A stretch of 9,699 nt of DNA, from positions 1 to 9,699 of the forward strand of contig JAUWLY010000088.1 of assembly GCA_030613445.1 (NCBI GenBank), written 5' to 3'. Position 1 is the first letter of the stretch; every line of letters starts with the position of its first letter. The position numbers and the translations under genes are program-made. The notes beneath the pieces are model-generated. The model searched no databases and was not told the origin of the DNA. It worked only from the letters and a program-made list of their open reading frames with translations. Shown here piece after piece: positions 1-4,988 of the stretch. The DNA is from Candidatus Stahliibacteriota bacterium (lineage in GTDB: Bacteria; Hydrothermota; Tepidihabitantia; SM23-42).

Positions 1-111
1 AGGAACTTCTCGATGCGCCCCCCTTCTGTGGGACTTACTCGAAGAGTAAAAGAGTTACTGCCCTAGTTTCTGTAATGGCGAAATATTTGTTTACAAAGCT
101 GCCTTTATGAG
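1..111. other. Upstream flank, possible 3' end of an unidentified gene
   Basis: No gene can be called with confidence here. Two + strand frames are open from the window edge: one stops at 64-66 (last residues RVKELLP), the other at 108-110 (last residues FTKLPL). Either could be the tail of an upstream gene, and neither tail is recognisable. A small inverted repeat (AGTAA at 45-49, TTACT at 55-59) is present but too weak to call a terminator. The second frame would run through the promoter proposed at 90-117, which slightly favours the shorter frame. Confidence 0.25.
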
Positions 112-117
112 TACAAT
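90..117 (+). promoter_or_regulatory. Sigma-70-like promoter, ATG 8 nt past the -10 box
   Basis: TTTACA (90-95) and TACAAT (112-117) are separated by 16 bp. Only 8 nt separate the -10 box from the ATG at 126, so transcription would start on or just before the start codon and leave no room for a ribosome-binding site. None is visible. The -35 box overlaps a short inverted repeat, TTTGT-TT-ACAAA (86-97), which might bind a regulator. This is inferred from sequence only. Confidence 0.5.
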
Positions 118-125
118 TTCAAGAA

Positions 126-872
126 ATGGATATTGCTATTGAATTGAAGAACATATGCCGGTCATTTAAAAGCCATTTTTGGCAAAGAAAGAAAGAGGTC
201 CTCAAAGATGTCTCATTGGAGATTACTAAAGGAGAGATATTCGGATTTCTTGGTCCAAATGGTGCAGGCAAGACAACGACGATCAAGATCATTACCGGGC
301 TGATTAGACCTGACTCGGGGAGCGTTAAAATTTTCGGACACTCTGCGAATACGCTCGAAGTGAAAAAACGGATAGGTTTTCTACCTGAATCACCCTATTT
401 TTATCAACATCTCACGGGCTATGAATTTCTCAAAATCTCTGCTCGGCTCAGTAATCAAAAGAACTGTAAATCAAGTATTTTGGGACTACTTGAAAAAGTG
501 GGGTTAAAACATGCCGTCAGGTTGCAGTTACGCAAATACTCCAGGGGCATGCTCCAGCGCATTGGTATTGCGCAGACGTTAGTGGCAGAACCAGAACTGT
601 TGATTCTGGATGAACCACTTACCGGTCTCGATCCAATTGGAAGAAAAGAAATAAAGGATATAATCCTTGAGCAAAAGGCAAAAGGTAACACAGTATTTTT
701 CTCATCTCACATACTTCCAGACGCGGAGGCTGTATGTGACCGCATTGGCATAATAATAGATGGGCAAATCAAAAAAGTTGGCGAGTTAAACAAACTTCTG
801 AAGAAAGGGCTTAAAACCGATGAAATTACACTCGAAGATTGGTTTGTGAAACAGATAAAAAGAAATGAATAG
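126..872 (+). CDS. ABC-2 type transporter ATP-binding protein
   Basis: A 248-residue ATPase subunit of the CcmA/ABC-2 class that would power the permease encoded next to it at the cytoplasmic membrane. Visible motifs in order are Walker A GPNGAGKT (43-50), an ABC signature in the variant form YSRGMLQR (138-145) instead of LSGGQ, Walker B LLILDEP (158-164) with catalytic Glu163, D-loop region GLD (167-169) and H-loop His195. Length and motif spacing are normal for a single-domain ATPase, so the gene looks intact. The stop overlaps the permease start by 8 nt, which points to translational coupling. Given the pilins and the PilR-like regulator nearby, it may correspond to the PilH-type ATPase of pilus loci. 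That role is inferred from context; the substrate is unknown. Confidence 0.93.
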   Translation: MDIAIELKNICRSFKSHFWQRKKEVLKDVSLEITKGEIFGFLGPNGAGKTTTIKIITGLIRPDSGSVKIFGHSANTLEVKKRIGFLPESPYFYQHLTGYEFLKISARLSNQKNCKSSILGLLEKVGLKHAVRLQLRKYSRGMLQRIGIAQTLVAEPELLILDEPLTGLDPIGRKEIKDIILEQKAKGNTVFFSSHILPDAEAVCDRIGIIIDGQIKKVGELNKLLKKGLKTDEITLEDWFVKQIKRNE

Positions 873-1632
873 AATTTGGGCGATAACTGAAAACACATTT
901 AAAGAAAGCCTACGTCAGAAAATTCTCCTACTACTTGTAATCTTTAGTGTCCTCTTGATTGTTGTCTCGATCTTCCTTGAACCGTTTGCTCTAGGTGAAG
1001 CACCACGAATACTTAGGGATTTTGGCCTTGCAGTATCAGCGCTCTTTGGGGTCCTGGTCGTGGTAATAATAGGTTCAACACTCATATATAATGATATTGA
1101 GAAACGCACAATTTATACTGTAATAACAAAACCTGTTAGAAGGAGTGAAATCATCATCGGTAAGTTCTTGGGATTATTACTACTTATCATAATACTGGTA
1201 TGTGCGATGGCCGTCATTCAACAACTTGTGATCTTCTTTTATGAAGGGTCCTTTGATTTTTCTCTGCTGATTGCAATACCATTCTTGATTTTAGAAATAA
1301 TGATTTTACTGGGAATCCTTCTGTTGTTTTCATCCTTTTCTTCACCCGCATTGAGCGCAATGATGGGTATTATCTTCTTTATCATTGGTCATGCTACTCC
1401 TGACCTTAAATTATTTGCTGATCAGACAGGGGTGGTAATATTAAGGTACTGTGCTAATGCTTTTTATTATATTTTGCCGAATCTTGAGAACTTTAATCTG
1501 AGAATTGATTTAGTCTATAAACTACCTTTATATCCAGACCAGATACTTTTTTCAATATGTTATGGGTTGATTTACACGATTTTTCTTATCTATCTGGCAA
1601 TTATTGTTTTTGAGAGACGTGAATTTAAGTAG
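865..1632 (+). CDS. ABC-2 type transporter permease
   Basis: A 255-residue integral membrane protein and the natural partner of the ATPase that overlaps it. About six hydrophobic segments are visible: roughly residues 20-42, 53-75, 100-127, 135-157, 160-175 and 225-247. After the second segment comes the cytoplasmic stretch NDIEKRTIYTVITKPVRR, which matches the conserved loop of ABC-2 (NatB-like) permeases and probably contacts the ATPase. The ribosome-binding site is poor, consistent with coupling to the upstream gene through the 8-nt overlap. The third gene of the presumed operon (2470-3291) is now separated from it by a REP/transposase island. By context this could be a PilI-like pilus accessory permease, but an unrelated export function is equally compatible with the sequence. 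Confidence 0.88.
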   Translation: MNRIWAITENTFKESLRQKILLLLVIFSVLLIVVSIFLEPFALGEAPRILRDFGLAVSALFGVLVVVIIGSTLIYNDIEKRTIYTVITKPVRRSEIIIGKFLGLLLLIIILVCAMAVIQQLVIFFYEGSFDFSLLIAIPFLILEIMILLGILLLFSSFSSPALSAMMGIIFFIIGHATPDLKLFADQTGVVILRYCANAFYYILPNLENFNLRIDLVYKLPLYPDQILFSICYGLIYTIFLIYLAIIVFERREFK

Positions 1633-1635
1633 AAA

Positions 1636-1656
1636 ATGTGGCGTACCGCCGCACAT
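1636..1656 (+). other. Stem-loop just after the permease stop
   Basis: ATGT-GGCG (1636-1643), loop TAC, CGCC (1647-1650), a 2-nt bulge, then ACAT (1653-1656) form a GC-rich hairpin 3 nt after the permease stop. There is no T-run behind it, so it is not a standard terminator. It may slow transcription, protect the mRNA 3' end, or be a decayed REP unit, since it lies only 9 bp before a clear one. Confidence 0.4.
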
Positions 1657-1664
1657 TAATCATA

Positions 1665-1689
1665 TAGGAGTAGGGCGTTTACGCCCGTC
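1665..1689 (+). repeat. REP-like element upstream of the transposase (left copy)
   Basis: The element reads TAGGAGTAG followed by the hairpin GGGCG-TTTA-CGCCC (1673-1686) and GTC. A GTAG tetranucleotide (1670-1673) sits at the 5' foot of the hairpin, the arrangement known for REP sequences handled by REP-associated tyrosine transposases. The right copy at 2392-2416 is identical except for two changes that keep the stem paired. Confidence 0.75.
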
Positions 1690-1695
1690 TAAATA

Positions 1696-2241
1696 ATGAA
1701 AAGCTTTTCCTATCATAATCCTCCGCACCTCCACATTGACAATATGTACTATATGATAACTGCTTCAACCATGGATAGGCAGAGATATTTGCGCGCTGCC
1801 GCTAGTAAACAGAAATTACGCAACGCAATCTTCGACTCGACCGAAGAACTGCAATGCGACCTTTTCGCTTGGATTATTATGGAAAACCACTATCACATAT
1901 TAGTTGGAATCCGGAGGAGTAGGATATTAGGTAAGTTGATGAATTCAATAAATGGACGCAGTTCCTATTACATTAATGGACTGGATAAGCAAAGGGGAAG
2001 AAAAATCTGGTATAGCTACTGGGATACATGCATTAGAAATAAGAATGATTTCTTTACACGTTTCAACTATATTCATAATAACCCGATCAAACATGGATTC
2101 ATCGATGGATTTGATAATCTGCGTTCCTATGATTTCTCGAGTTACCGCTACTACCTGAAAACGAAAGGGCAGGAATGGCTTACAGATATGTTTATGAGTT
2201 ATCCAATAGCTGATTATATCGAGAAGTATGATGATTACTAA
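1696..2241 (+). CDS. REP-associated tyrosine transposase (IS200-like HUH nuclease)
   Basis: A 181-residue single-domain Y1 transposase of the TnpA-REP (RAYT) group, which nicks single-stranded DNA at REP hairpins. The HUH motif is His65-Tyr66-His67 in MENHYHILV, matching the usual NHxH context. The likely catalytic tyrosine is Tyr125 in the family signature YIHNNPIKHG (125-134). Both active-site parts are present and the length is normal, so the protein is probably functional. REP-like hairpins lie directly upstream (1665-1689) and downstream (2251-2442). There is no TnpB partner, so this is a RAYT rather than a full IS605-type element. No standard ribosome-binding site lies close to the ATG; the only GGAG (1667-1670) is on the far side of the REP hairpin. 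The gene sits between the ABC transporter genes and the membrane TPR-like gene. Confidence 0.88.
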   Translation: MKSFSYHNPPHLHIDNMYYMITASTMDRQRYLRAAASKQKLRNAIFDSTEELQCDLFAWIIMENHYHILVGIRRSRILGKLMNSINGRSSYYINGLDKQRGRKIWYSYWDTCIRNKNDFFTRFNYIHNNPIKHGFIDGFDNLRSYDFSSYRYYLKTKGQEWLTDMFMSYPIADYIEKYDDY

Positions 2242-2250
2242 TTGGTATAC

Positions 2251-2270
2251 GAGCCTAAAGGCTCTACTCC
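2251..2270 (-). repeat. Inverted REP-like element, copy 1
   Basis: GAGCC-TAAA-GGCTC followed by TACTCC. Read on the - strand this is GGAGTA plus a hairpin with a TTTA loop, the same architecture as the + strand elements but with a different stem sequence. It starts 9 bp after the transposase stop. The same 20 bases recur at 2423-2442, so the two copies bracket the tandem array. Confidence 0.7.
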
Positions 2271-2399
2271 AAAATCCATCGCGTAGGAGTACGAACCCAG
2301 AGGCTCAAAATCCATCATGTAAGAGTACAAACCTAGAGGCTCAAAATCCATCGCGTAGGAGTACGAACCTAGAGGCTCAAAATCCATCGTGTAGGAGTA
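2271..2399 (+). repeat. 36-bp tandem array of degenerate REP units
   Basis: Three full units (2271-2306, 2307-2342, 2343-2378) and a partial fourth (2379-2399) follow each other without spacers. Each begins AAAATCCATC and carries (G/A)GAGTA followed by an imperfect hairpin, GAACC-YAGA-GGCTC, with one A-C mismatch in the stem. The partial unit runs into the perfect REP at 2392-2416, sharing its TAGGAGTA. The array therefore looks like REP units amplified head to tail next to their transposase. Confidence 0.8.
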
Positions 2400-2416
2400 G
2401 GGTGTTTACACCCGTC
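2392..2416 (+). repeat. REP-like element downstream of the transposase (right copy)
   Basis: TAGGAGTAG followed by the hairpin GGGTG-TTTA-CACCC (2400-2413) and GTC. Compared with the left copy (1665-1689) the stem differs by one compensated base pair, C-G changed to T-A, so the stem is conserved while the sequence drifts. The two copies are direct repeats that flank the transposase gene and the array. Confidence 0.75.
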
Positions 2417-2422
2417 CAATAT

Positions 2423-2442
2423 GAGCCTAAAGGCTCTACTCC
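2423..2442 (-). repeat. Inverted REP-like element, copy 2
   Basis: Identical over 20 bases to 2251-2270. With the + strand element 6 bp before it, it forms a head-to-head hairpin pair like the paired REPs in BIMEs of enterobacteria. Confidence 0.7.
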
Positions 2443-2469
2443 AAAGATACGACGTTCGGATTGTCTATT

Positions 2470-3291
2470 ATGAAGAACATCATTGTTGTTATTCTGCTCC
2501 TCCTCATCATCGGCAATTTCTCGTACCGTATTGACCTTGGTAAATCACCACATGAATTAATTGGGGAGCTGATGTACTTCCCGTCCGGAACCGCGCTCAG
2601 GGCTTTGTCAATGGGATTTTATGCACCCTTATCAGACTTGGTCTGGCTTCGCTTTATTCAATATTATGGTGAACACCGCATGAGTGATACACGATTTGAA
2701 CTCATGTACCATATTTTGGACATCCTGACAACCCTTGACAATAGATTCATGTATGCCTATACCTTGGGTGGCTTGATGTTAACCCATGATGCGCAAAGAC
2801 CAGATCAGGCACGGATGTTATTGAAAAAAGGGATGCAGGCAAATCCTGATGATTGGCGTCTTCCCTTTATGTATGGTTTTATTCACTATGTATTCTTACG
2901 TGAATACCGTATTGCACAGAGATATTTTCGTATTGCTTCACAAAAACCAGATGCTCCAGATACGCCCAAACGATGGGCAGCATTTGTTACCTATTATAGG
3001 CTCGGGGATTTGAAGACCGCACTTGCCTTGTGGCTCGATCTCTATAATAATACAGAAAATCCCGAAGAGAAAGCAATTGCCGAGCAGTACATTAAAAAAA
3101 TAAAGATGAAAATTGATATTGAATTAGTGAATAAAAAAATAGAGGAGTTCACAAAACTAACAGGTCGCAAACCGTTTAATTTAAAAGAGCTAATTACCTA
3201 TGGCATTGTTGATTCGATACCTACTGAACCACACGGATGTCACTATTTACTGCGAAATGGCGAAGTGTATTCGACGTTCCAAACCGACTAA
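2470..3291 (+). CDS. Membrane-anchored TPR-like protein, possible pilus accessory factor
   Basis: A protein of 273 residues counted from the ATG at 2470; a TTG three codons upstream is also possible. Residues 4-18 form one hydrophobic helix that serves as a membrane anchor or uncleaved signal, so the rest is probably outside the cytoplasm. The middle (about 55-215) is helical and TPR-like, with pieces such as ARMLLKKGMQANPDDWRLPF and a repeat around YRIAQRYFRIASQKPDAP. The C-terminal 45 residues (GRKPFNLKELITYGIVDSIP, then Pro-His-Gly and a Tyr) recall the core of type II secretion major pseudopilins. It lies on the strand of the ABC genes and probably belonged to their operon before the REP/transposase island came between. 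I do not recognise it by name. An accessory role with the ABC pair in pilus assembly is inferred from context. Confidence 0.75.
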   Translation: MKNIIVVILLLLIIGNFSYRIDLGKSPHELIGELMYFPSGTALRALSMGFYAPLSDLVWLRFIQYYGEHRMSDTRFELMYHILDILTTLDNRFMYAYTLGGLMLTHDAQRPDQARMLLKKGMQANPDDWRLPFMYGFIHYVFLREYRIAQRYFRIASQKPDAPDTPKRWAAFVTYYRLGDLKTALALWLDLYNNTENPEEKAIAEQYIKKIKMKIDIELVNKKIEEFTKLTGRKPFNLKELITYGIVDSIPTEPHGCHYLLRNGEVYSTFQTD

Positions 3292-3300
3292 ACAGAAAAT

Positions 3301-3327
3301 GTAGTCGTCCGATTTACCGGATACGAC
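3301..3327 (+). repeat. GTAG-led hairpin (second REP-like family)
   Basis: GTCGT (3304-3308) pairs with ACGAC (3323-3327) and CCG (3309-3311) with CGG (3318-3320), leaving a 2-nt bulge and a 6-nt loop. The sequence begins with GTAG at 3301-3304. This is REP architecture, but the stem differs from the elements around 1665-2442. It starts 10 bp after the stop at 3289-3291. Confidence 0.55.
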
Positions 3328-3339
3328 GGTAGATAGATA

Positions 3340-3371
3340 GCTGCTTCGCAGCGGTTGTGAGTGCTACGCAC
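3340..3371 (+). repeat. Two short adjacent hairpins
   Basis: GCTGC-TTC-GCAGC (3340-3352) and GTGC-TAC-GCAC (3361-3371) lie 8 bp apart. Both are perfect small hairpins with 3-nt loops. They have no T-tracts and may be part of the same repeat cluster. Confidence 0.45.
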
Positions 3372-3388
3372 GGGACAAGATTTAAAGT

Positions 3389-3457
3389 GTAGTTGTCTGA
3401 TCCTTCAACTGCGTTCAGGACAAGTTTATCAGACTGCCCGATGAATCGGGCAACTAC
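3389..3457. repeat. Head-to-head pair of GTAG hairpins in the convergent spacer
   Basis: On the + strand GTAGTTG (3389-3395) opens an element whose GTCTGAT (3395-3401) pairs with ATCAGAC (3428-3434). On the - strand GTAGTTG (3457-3451) opens a second one with stem GCCCGA-TTCA-TCGGGC (3451-3436). The outer GTAGTTG/CAACTAC arms can also pair with each other. The pair lies between the convergent genes ending at 3291 and 3468 and could act as a two-way transcription barrier. Confidence 0.6.
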
Positions 3458-3467
3458 TTCTGGTTTG

Positions 3468-4034
3468 CTATGGTAAAACTACGGGGATCGGGGTTTTCGC
3501 ACCAAAGGCGGAAATGCGGTAAGAATATGCTGGTTGTCCTGGTCCACTCGGAGTCATGCCATCCATCTGATACGAAGAATAGTAAACACAGCCTTGAGGT
3601 CCCGCAGGTGGTCCTGGCGGAATTGGCGGAAATCCCACGAGCAAATTATCAATAACATTGCTGGCTGCCATGAAAGGATTTTTGAACCCAGGATGAGGCC
3701 TGAGTAATGCATTAGCAGGAAATGGCGGTACACGCACGCCCGCTGCAATTGACATATTCCCTATATTTCCGGGGATAGCCGGATCAACCTGGTTTACCCG
3801 GGTATCAATGTCTCCTGGATACAATCCTACCACCAGTGTATTAAATTCCTCTACTGCCATATGTATTGAATGCATATTGGCTTTAACACTGGCTTCAAGA
3901 GCCCGGCTTCTTAAGGCAATATAATTAGGAATTGCGATGGCTGCAAGAATGCCAATCACGACTACCACCACCATTAATTCGATGAGTGTAAAACCACTTC
4001 TCTGTGCATGATTCTTTGAGACTAAGCCAGCTAT
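3468..4034 (-). CDS. Type IV pilin-like protein without a standard start codon
   Basis: A second type IV pilin, paralogous to the one upstream. The prepilin cleavage region G|FTLIELMVVVVVIGILAA is intact (Gly codon 3995-3993, Glu at position +5). The following helix, ASVKANMHSIHMAVEEF, aligns with its neighbour. The globular part contains a proline/glycine-rich stretch near PPIPPGPPAGPQG and one cysteine. In frame upstream of the cleavage site there is no ATG, GTG or TTG before the stop TAA at 4049-4047. The first in-frame ATG (3974) falls inside the hydrophobic helix and would delete the leader. The best ribosome-binding site, AAGGA (4046-4042), is 7 nt from an ATA at 4034, used here as a provisional start giving a 14-residue leader. 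Alternatives are a start-codon mutation, or a 1-nt deletion after the out-of-frame ATG at 4009. It may be a minor or decaying pilin. Confidence 0.8.
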   Translation of the reverse strand: MAGLVSKNHAQRSGFTLIELMVVVVVIGILAAIAIPNYIALRSRALEASVKANMHSIHMAVEEFNTLVVGLYPGDIDTRVNQVDPAIPGNIGNMSIAAGVRVPPFPANALLRPHPGFKNPFMAASNVIDNLLVGFPPIPPGPPAGPQGCVYYSSYQMDGMTPSGPGQPAYSYRISAFGAKTPIPVVLP

Positions 4035-4057
4035 GATGTTTTCCTTTTACTAAATAA

Positions 4058-4088
4058 GGGAAAAGGGCGCAGTGTGCGCCCTTTTCCC
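4058..4088 (-). terminator. Strong stem-loop between the two pilin genes
   Basis: A perfect 14-bp stem (4058-4071 with 4075-4088) closed by a 3-nt loop lies 31 bp after the upstream pilin's stop. In the transcribed direction it is followed by TTATTTAG, a weak T-tract, so read-through is likely. It may serve as a partial terminator or 3' stabiliser that makes the upstream pilin more abundant than the downstream one. Confidence 0.65.
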
Positions 4089-4119
4089 CTTGAACACAAT
4101 TCCGAGTTTATATATACTA

Positions 4120-4653
4120 TTATTGACCAGACGTCAGCTGAAGAGCAAGGACTGCATCCACTCCATAACCAAAGATAATATAGTGGTCGCAGTTGCTCGG
4201 CGAACCAGCCGCAGGAGCACCGAGGACATCCATGAAGTCAGTCTGAGCTGCTCCCGCAATACCAGCAGCCCATGCTTGTACAAGATGGGCCGTCCACGCG
4301 ATATTATTTACGGGAGTGACCGGATTCTTCATAGTTGTCGGAAGGAGCGCATTCGGACCCGGACCACCAGCACCAGTAATCGGCTCGGCATCACCAACCG
4401 CTCTGGGATCAACTAGAACTGGCCAGGCAGCGGCATTGGTCGCTGTCTGTGCAAGATCTACCGGATAATATCCTTCGGTGATCGTGGCGAAATCCTCGAT
4501 CGCCAGTTGTATCGTGTGCATATTGTTCTTTACTGATGCTTCTTTTGCTCTTTTCTGCATACTGATGAAATTGGGGATAGCGATAGCAGCCAAAATACCG
4601 ATAATCACCACCACAACCATCAGTTCGATAAGGGTGAATCCCTTTTTCTTCAT
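4120..4653 (-). CDS. Type IV pilin (probable major pilin)
   Basis: A 177-residue prepilin with a short leader, MKKKG|FTLIELMVVVVIIGILAA. It has the Gly(-1)/Phe(+1) cleavage site for prepilin peptidase and Glu at +5 of the mature protein. The long N-terminal helix ends near AIEDF, followed by an Ala/Gly/Pro-rich globular domain with a single cysteine near the C-terminus. The subunit would be inserted in the inner membrane and assembled into a pilus. The start at 4653 is chosen because AAGGAGG lies 5 nt upstream; two further ATGs upstream (4692, 4668) would add 13 or 5 residues and spoil this spacing. A sigma-54 type promoter lies about 220 bp upstream, beyond a long leader, and the PilR-like gene lies beyond that. 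It could also be a pseudopilin, but the long loop and paralogue pair favour a pilin. Confidence 0.9.
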   Translation of the reverse strand: MKKKGFTLIELMVVVVIIGILAAIAIPNFISMQKRAKEASVKNNMHTIQLAIEDFATITEGYYPVDLAQTATNAAAWPVLVDPRAVGDAEPITGAGGPGPNALLPTTMKNPVTPVNNIAWTAHLVQAWAAGIAGAAQTDFMDVLGAPAAGSPSNCDHYIIFGYGVDAVLALQLTSGQ

Positions 4654-4712
4654 TCCATCCTCCTTCATAACGAAATTTTGAATCATCTTCATTATGTCCC
4701 GGTATTGTTAAC

Positions 4713-4793
4713 GGTTACAGAGTAACCCGATTCAAAACTCAGGCTTTGAGACATAATCCATAATGGCTAGGCGAGCAACAGCCTTTTCCATTA
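4713..4793 (-). other. Structured 5' leader of the pilin mRNA
   Basis: From the predicted start site near 4864 to the ATG at 4653 the leader is about 210 nt. It holds three hairpins: GGTTAC-AGA-GTAACC (4713-4727); CTCA/TGAG (4738-4750); and a larger one pairing TAATGG (4761-4766) with CCATTA (4788-4793) and, inside it, AGGC (4769-4772) with GCCT (4781-4784). No known riboswitch class was recognised. These structures could stabilise the pilin mRNA or control its translation. Confidence 0.35.
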
Positions 4794-4874
4794 ACAATAA
4801 AGCCTAAACAAACATATCTATGAAAAGACATTTGTCAACAGATAAGTTGTGAAAGATCAGTTACTACTAATATA

Positions 4875-4891
4875 TGCAATACTCATGCCAG
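4875..4891 (-). promoter_or_regulatory. Sigma-54 (-24/-12) promoter for the pilin genes
   Basis: The - strand reads CTGGCATGAGTATTGCA, which fits the sigma-54 consensus YTGGCACGRNNNTTGCW except for T in place of C, a common variant. The invariant GG and GC are exactly 10 nt apart. Transcription would start near 4864 and run into the pilin at 4653. The neighbouring gene encodes a sigma-54 activator with an intact GAFTGA loop, so activator and target promoter lie side by side, as in pilR/pilA systems. Confidence 0.75.
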
Positions 4892-4939
4892 TATCGATAT
4901 GAATAAGTCATGGTTTTTCATGGTGGTTTGGAAGTAACA

Positions 4940-4966
4940 TGTCTCATTAATGGATACTGTCTCATT
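4940..4966. promoter_or_regulatory. Candidate activator-binding direct repeat
   Basis: TGTCTCATT occurs twice, at 4940-4948 and 4958-4966, 18 bp apart. The repeats lie about 50-75 bp upstream of the -24 element. In Pseudomonas aeruginosa PilR binds repeated (C/G)TGTC motifs upstream of pilA; the second copy here is CTGTC. An inverted copy of the core, TGAGACA, is at 4747-4753 in the leader. The binding role is inferred. Confidence 0.35.
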
Positions 4967-4988
4967 TTGATACACTTAAGTCTCTGCC

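Noticed and set aside
1696..2241. Complete IS200/IS605 element
   Set aside because: There is no TnpB. The flanking hairpins are direct REP-like copies in line with a RAYT, and no clear element ends or target duplication could be defined.
2271..2399. Possible CRISPR array because of the 36-bp period
   Set aside because: Units are directly joined with no unique spacers, and each contains a REP-like hairpin. No cas gene is present.
2228..2473. 81-codon open frame overlapping the repeat array
   Set aside because: Its protein is only the translation of the 36-bp repeats (36 is a multiple of 3, so the frame stays open). It has no ribosome-binding site and overlaps real features.
4072..4416. 114-codon + strand frame opposite the major pilin
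   Set aside because: It is antisense to a well-supported pilin gene, its composition is typical of a shadow frame, and no homology is recognisable.
4653..4864. Possible c-di-GMP (GEMM) riboswitch in the pilin leader
   Set aside because: CAAAGCC and a GGGTTAC/GTAACC pair look similar at first sight, but the conserved GACGCAAAGCC context and the tetraloop arrangement are missing, and CAAAGCC is itself inside another small hairpin.
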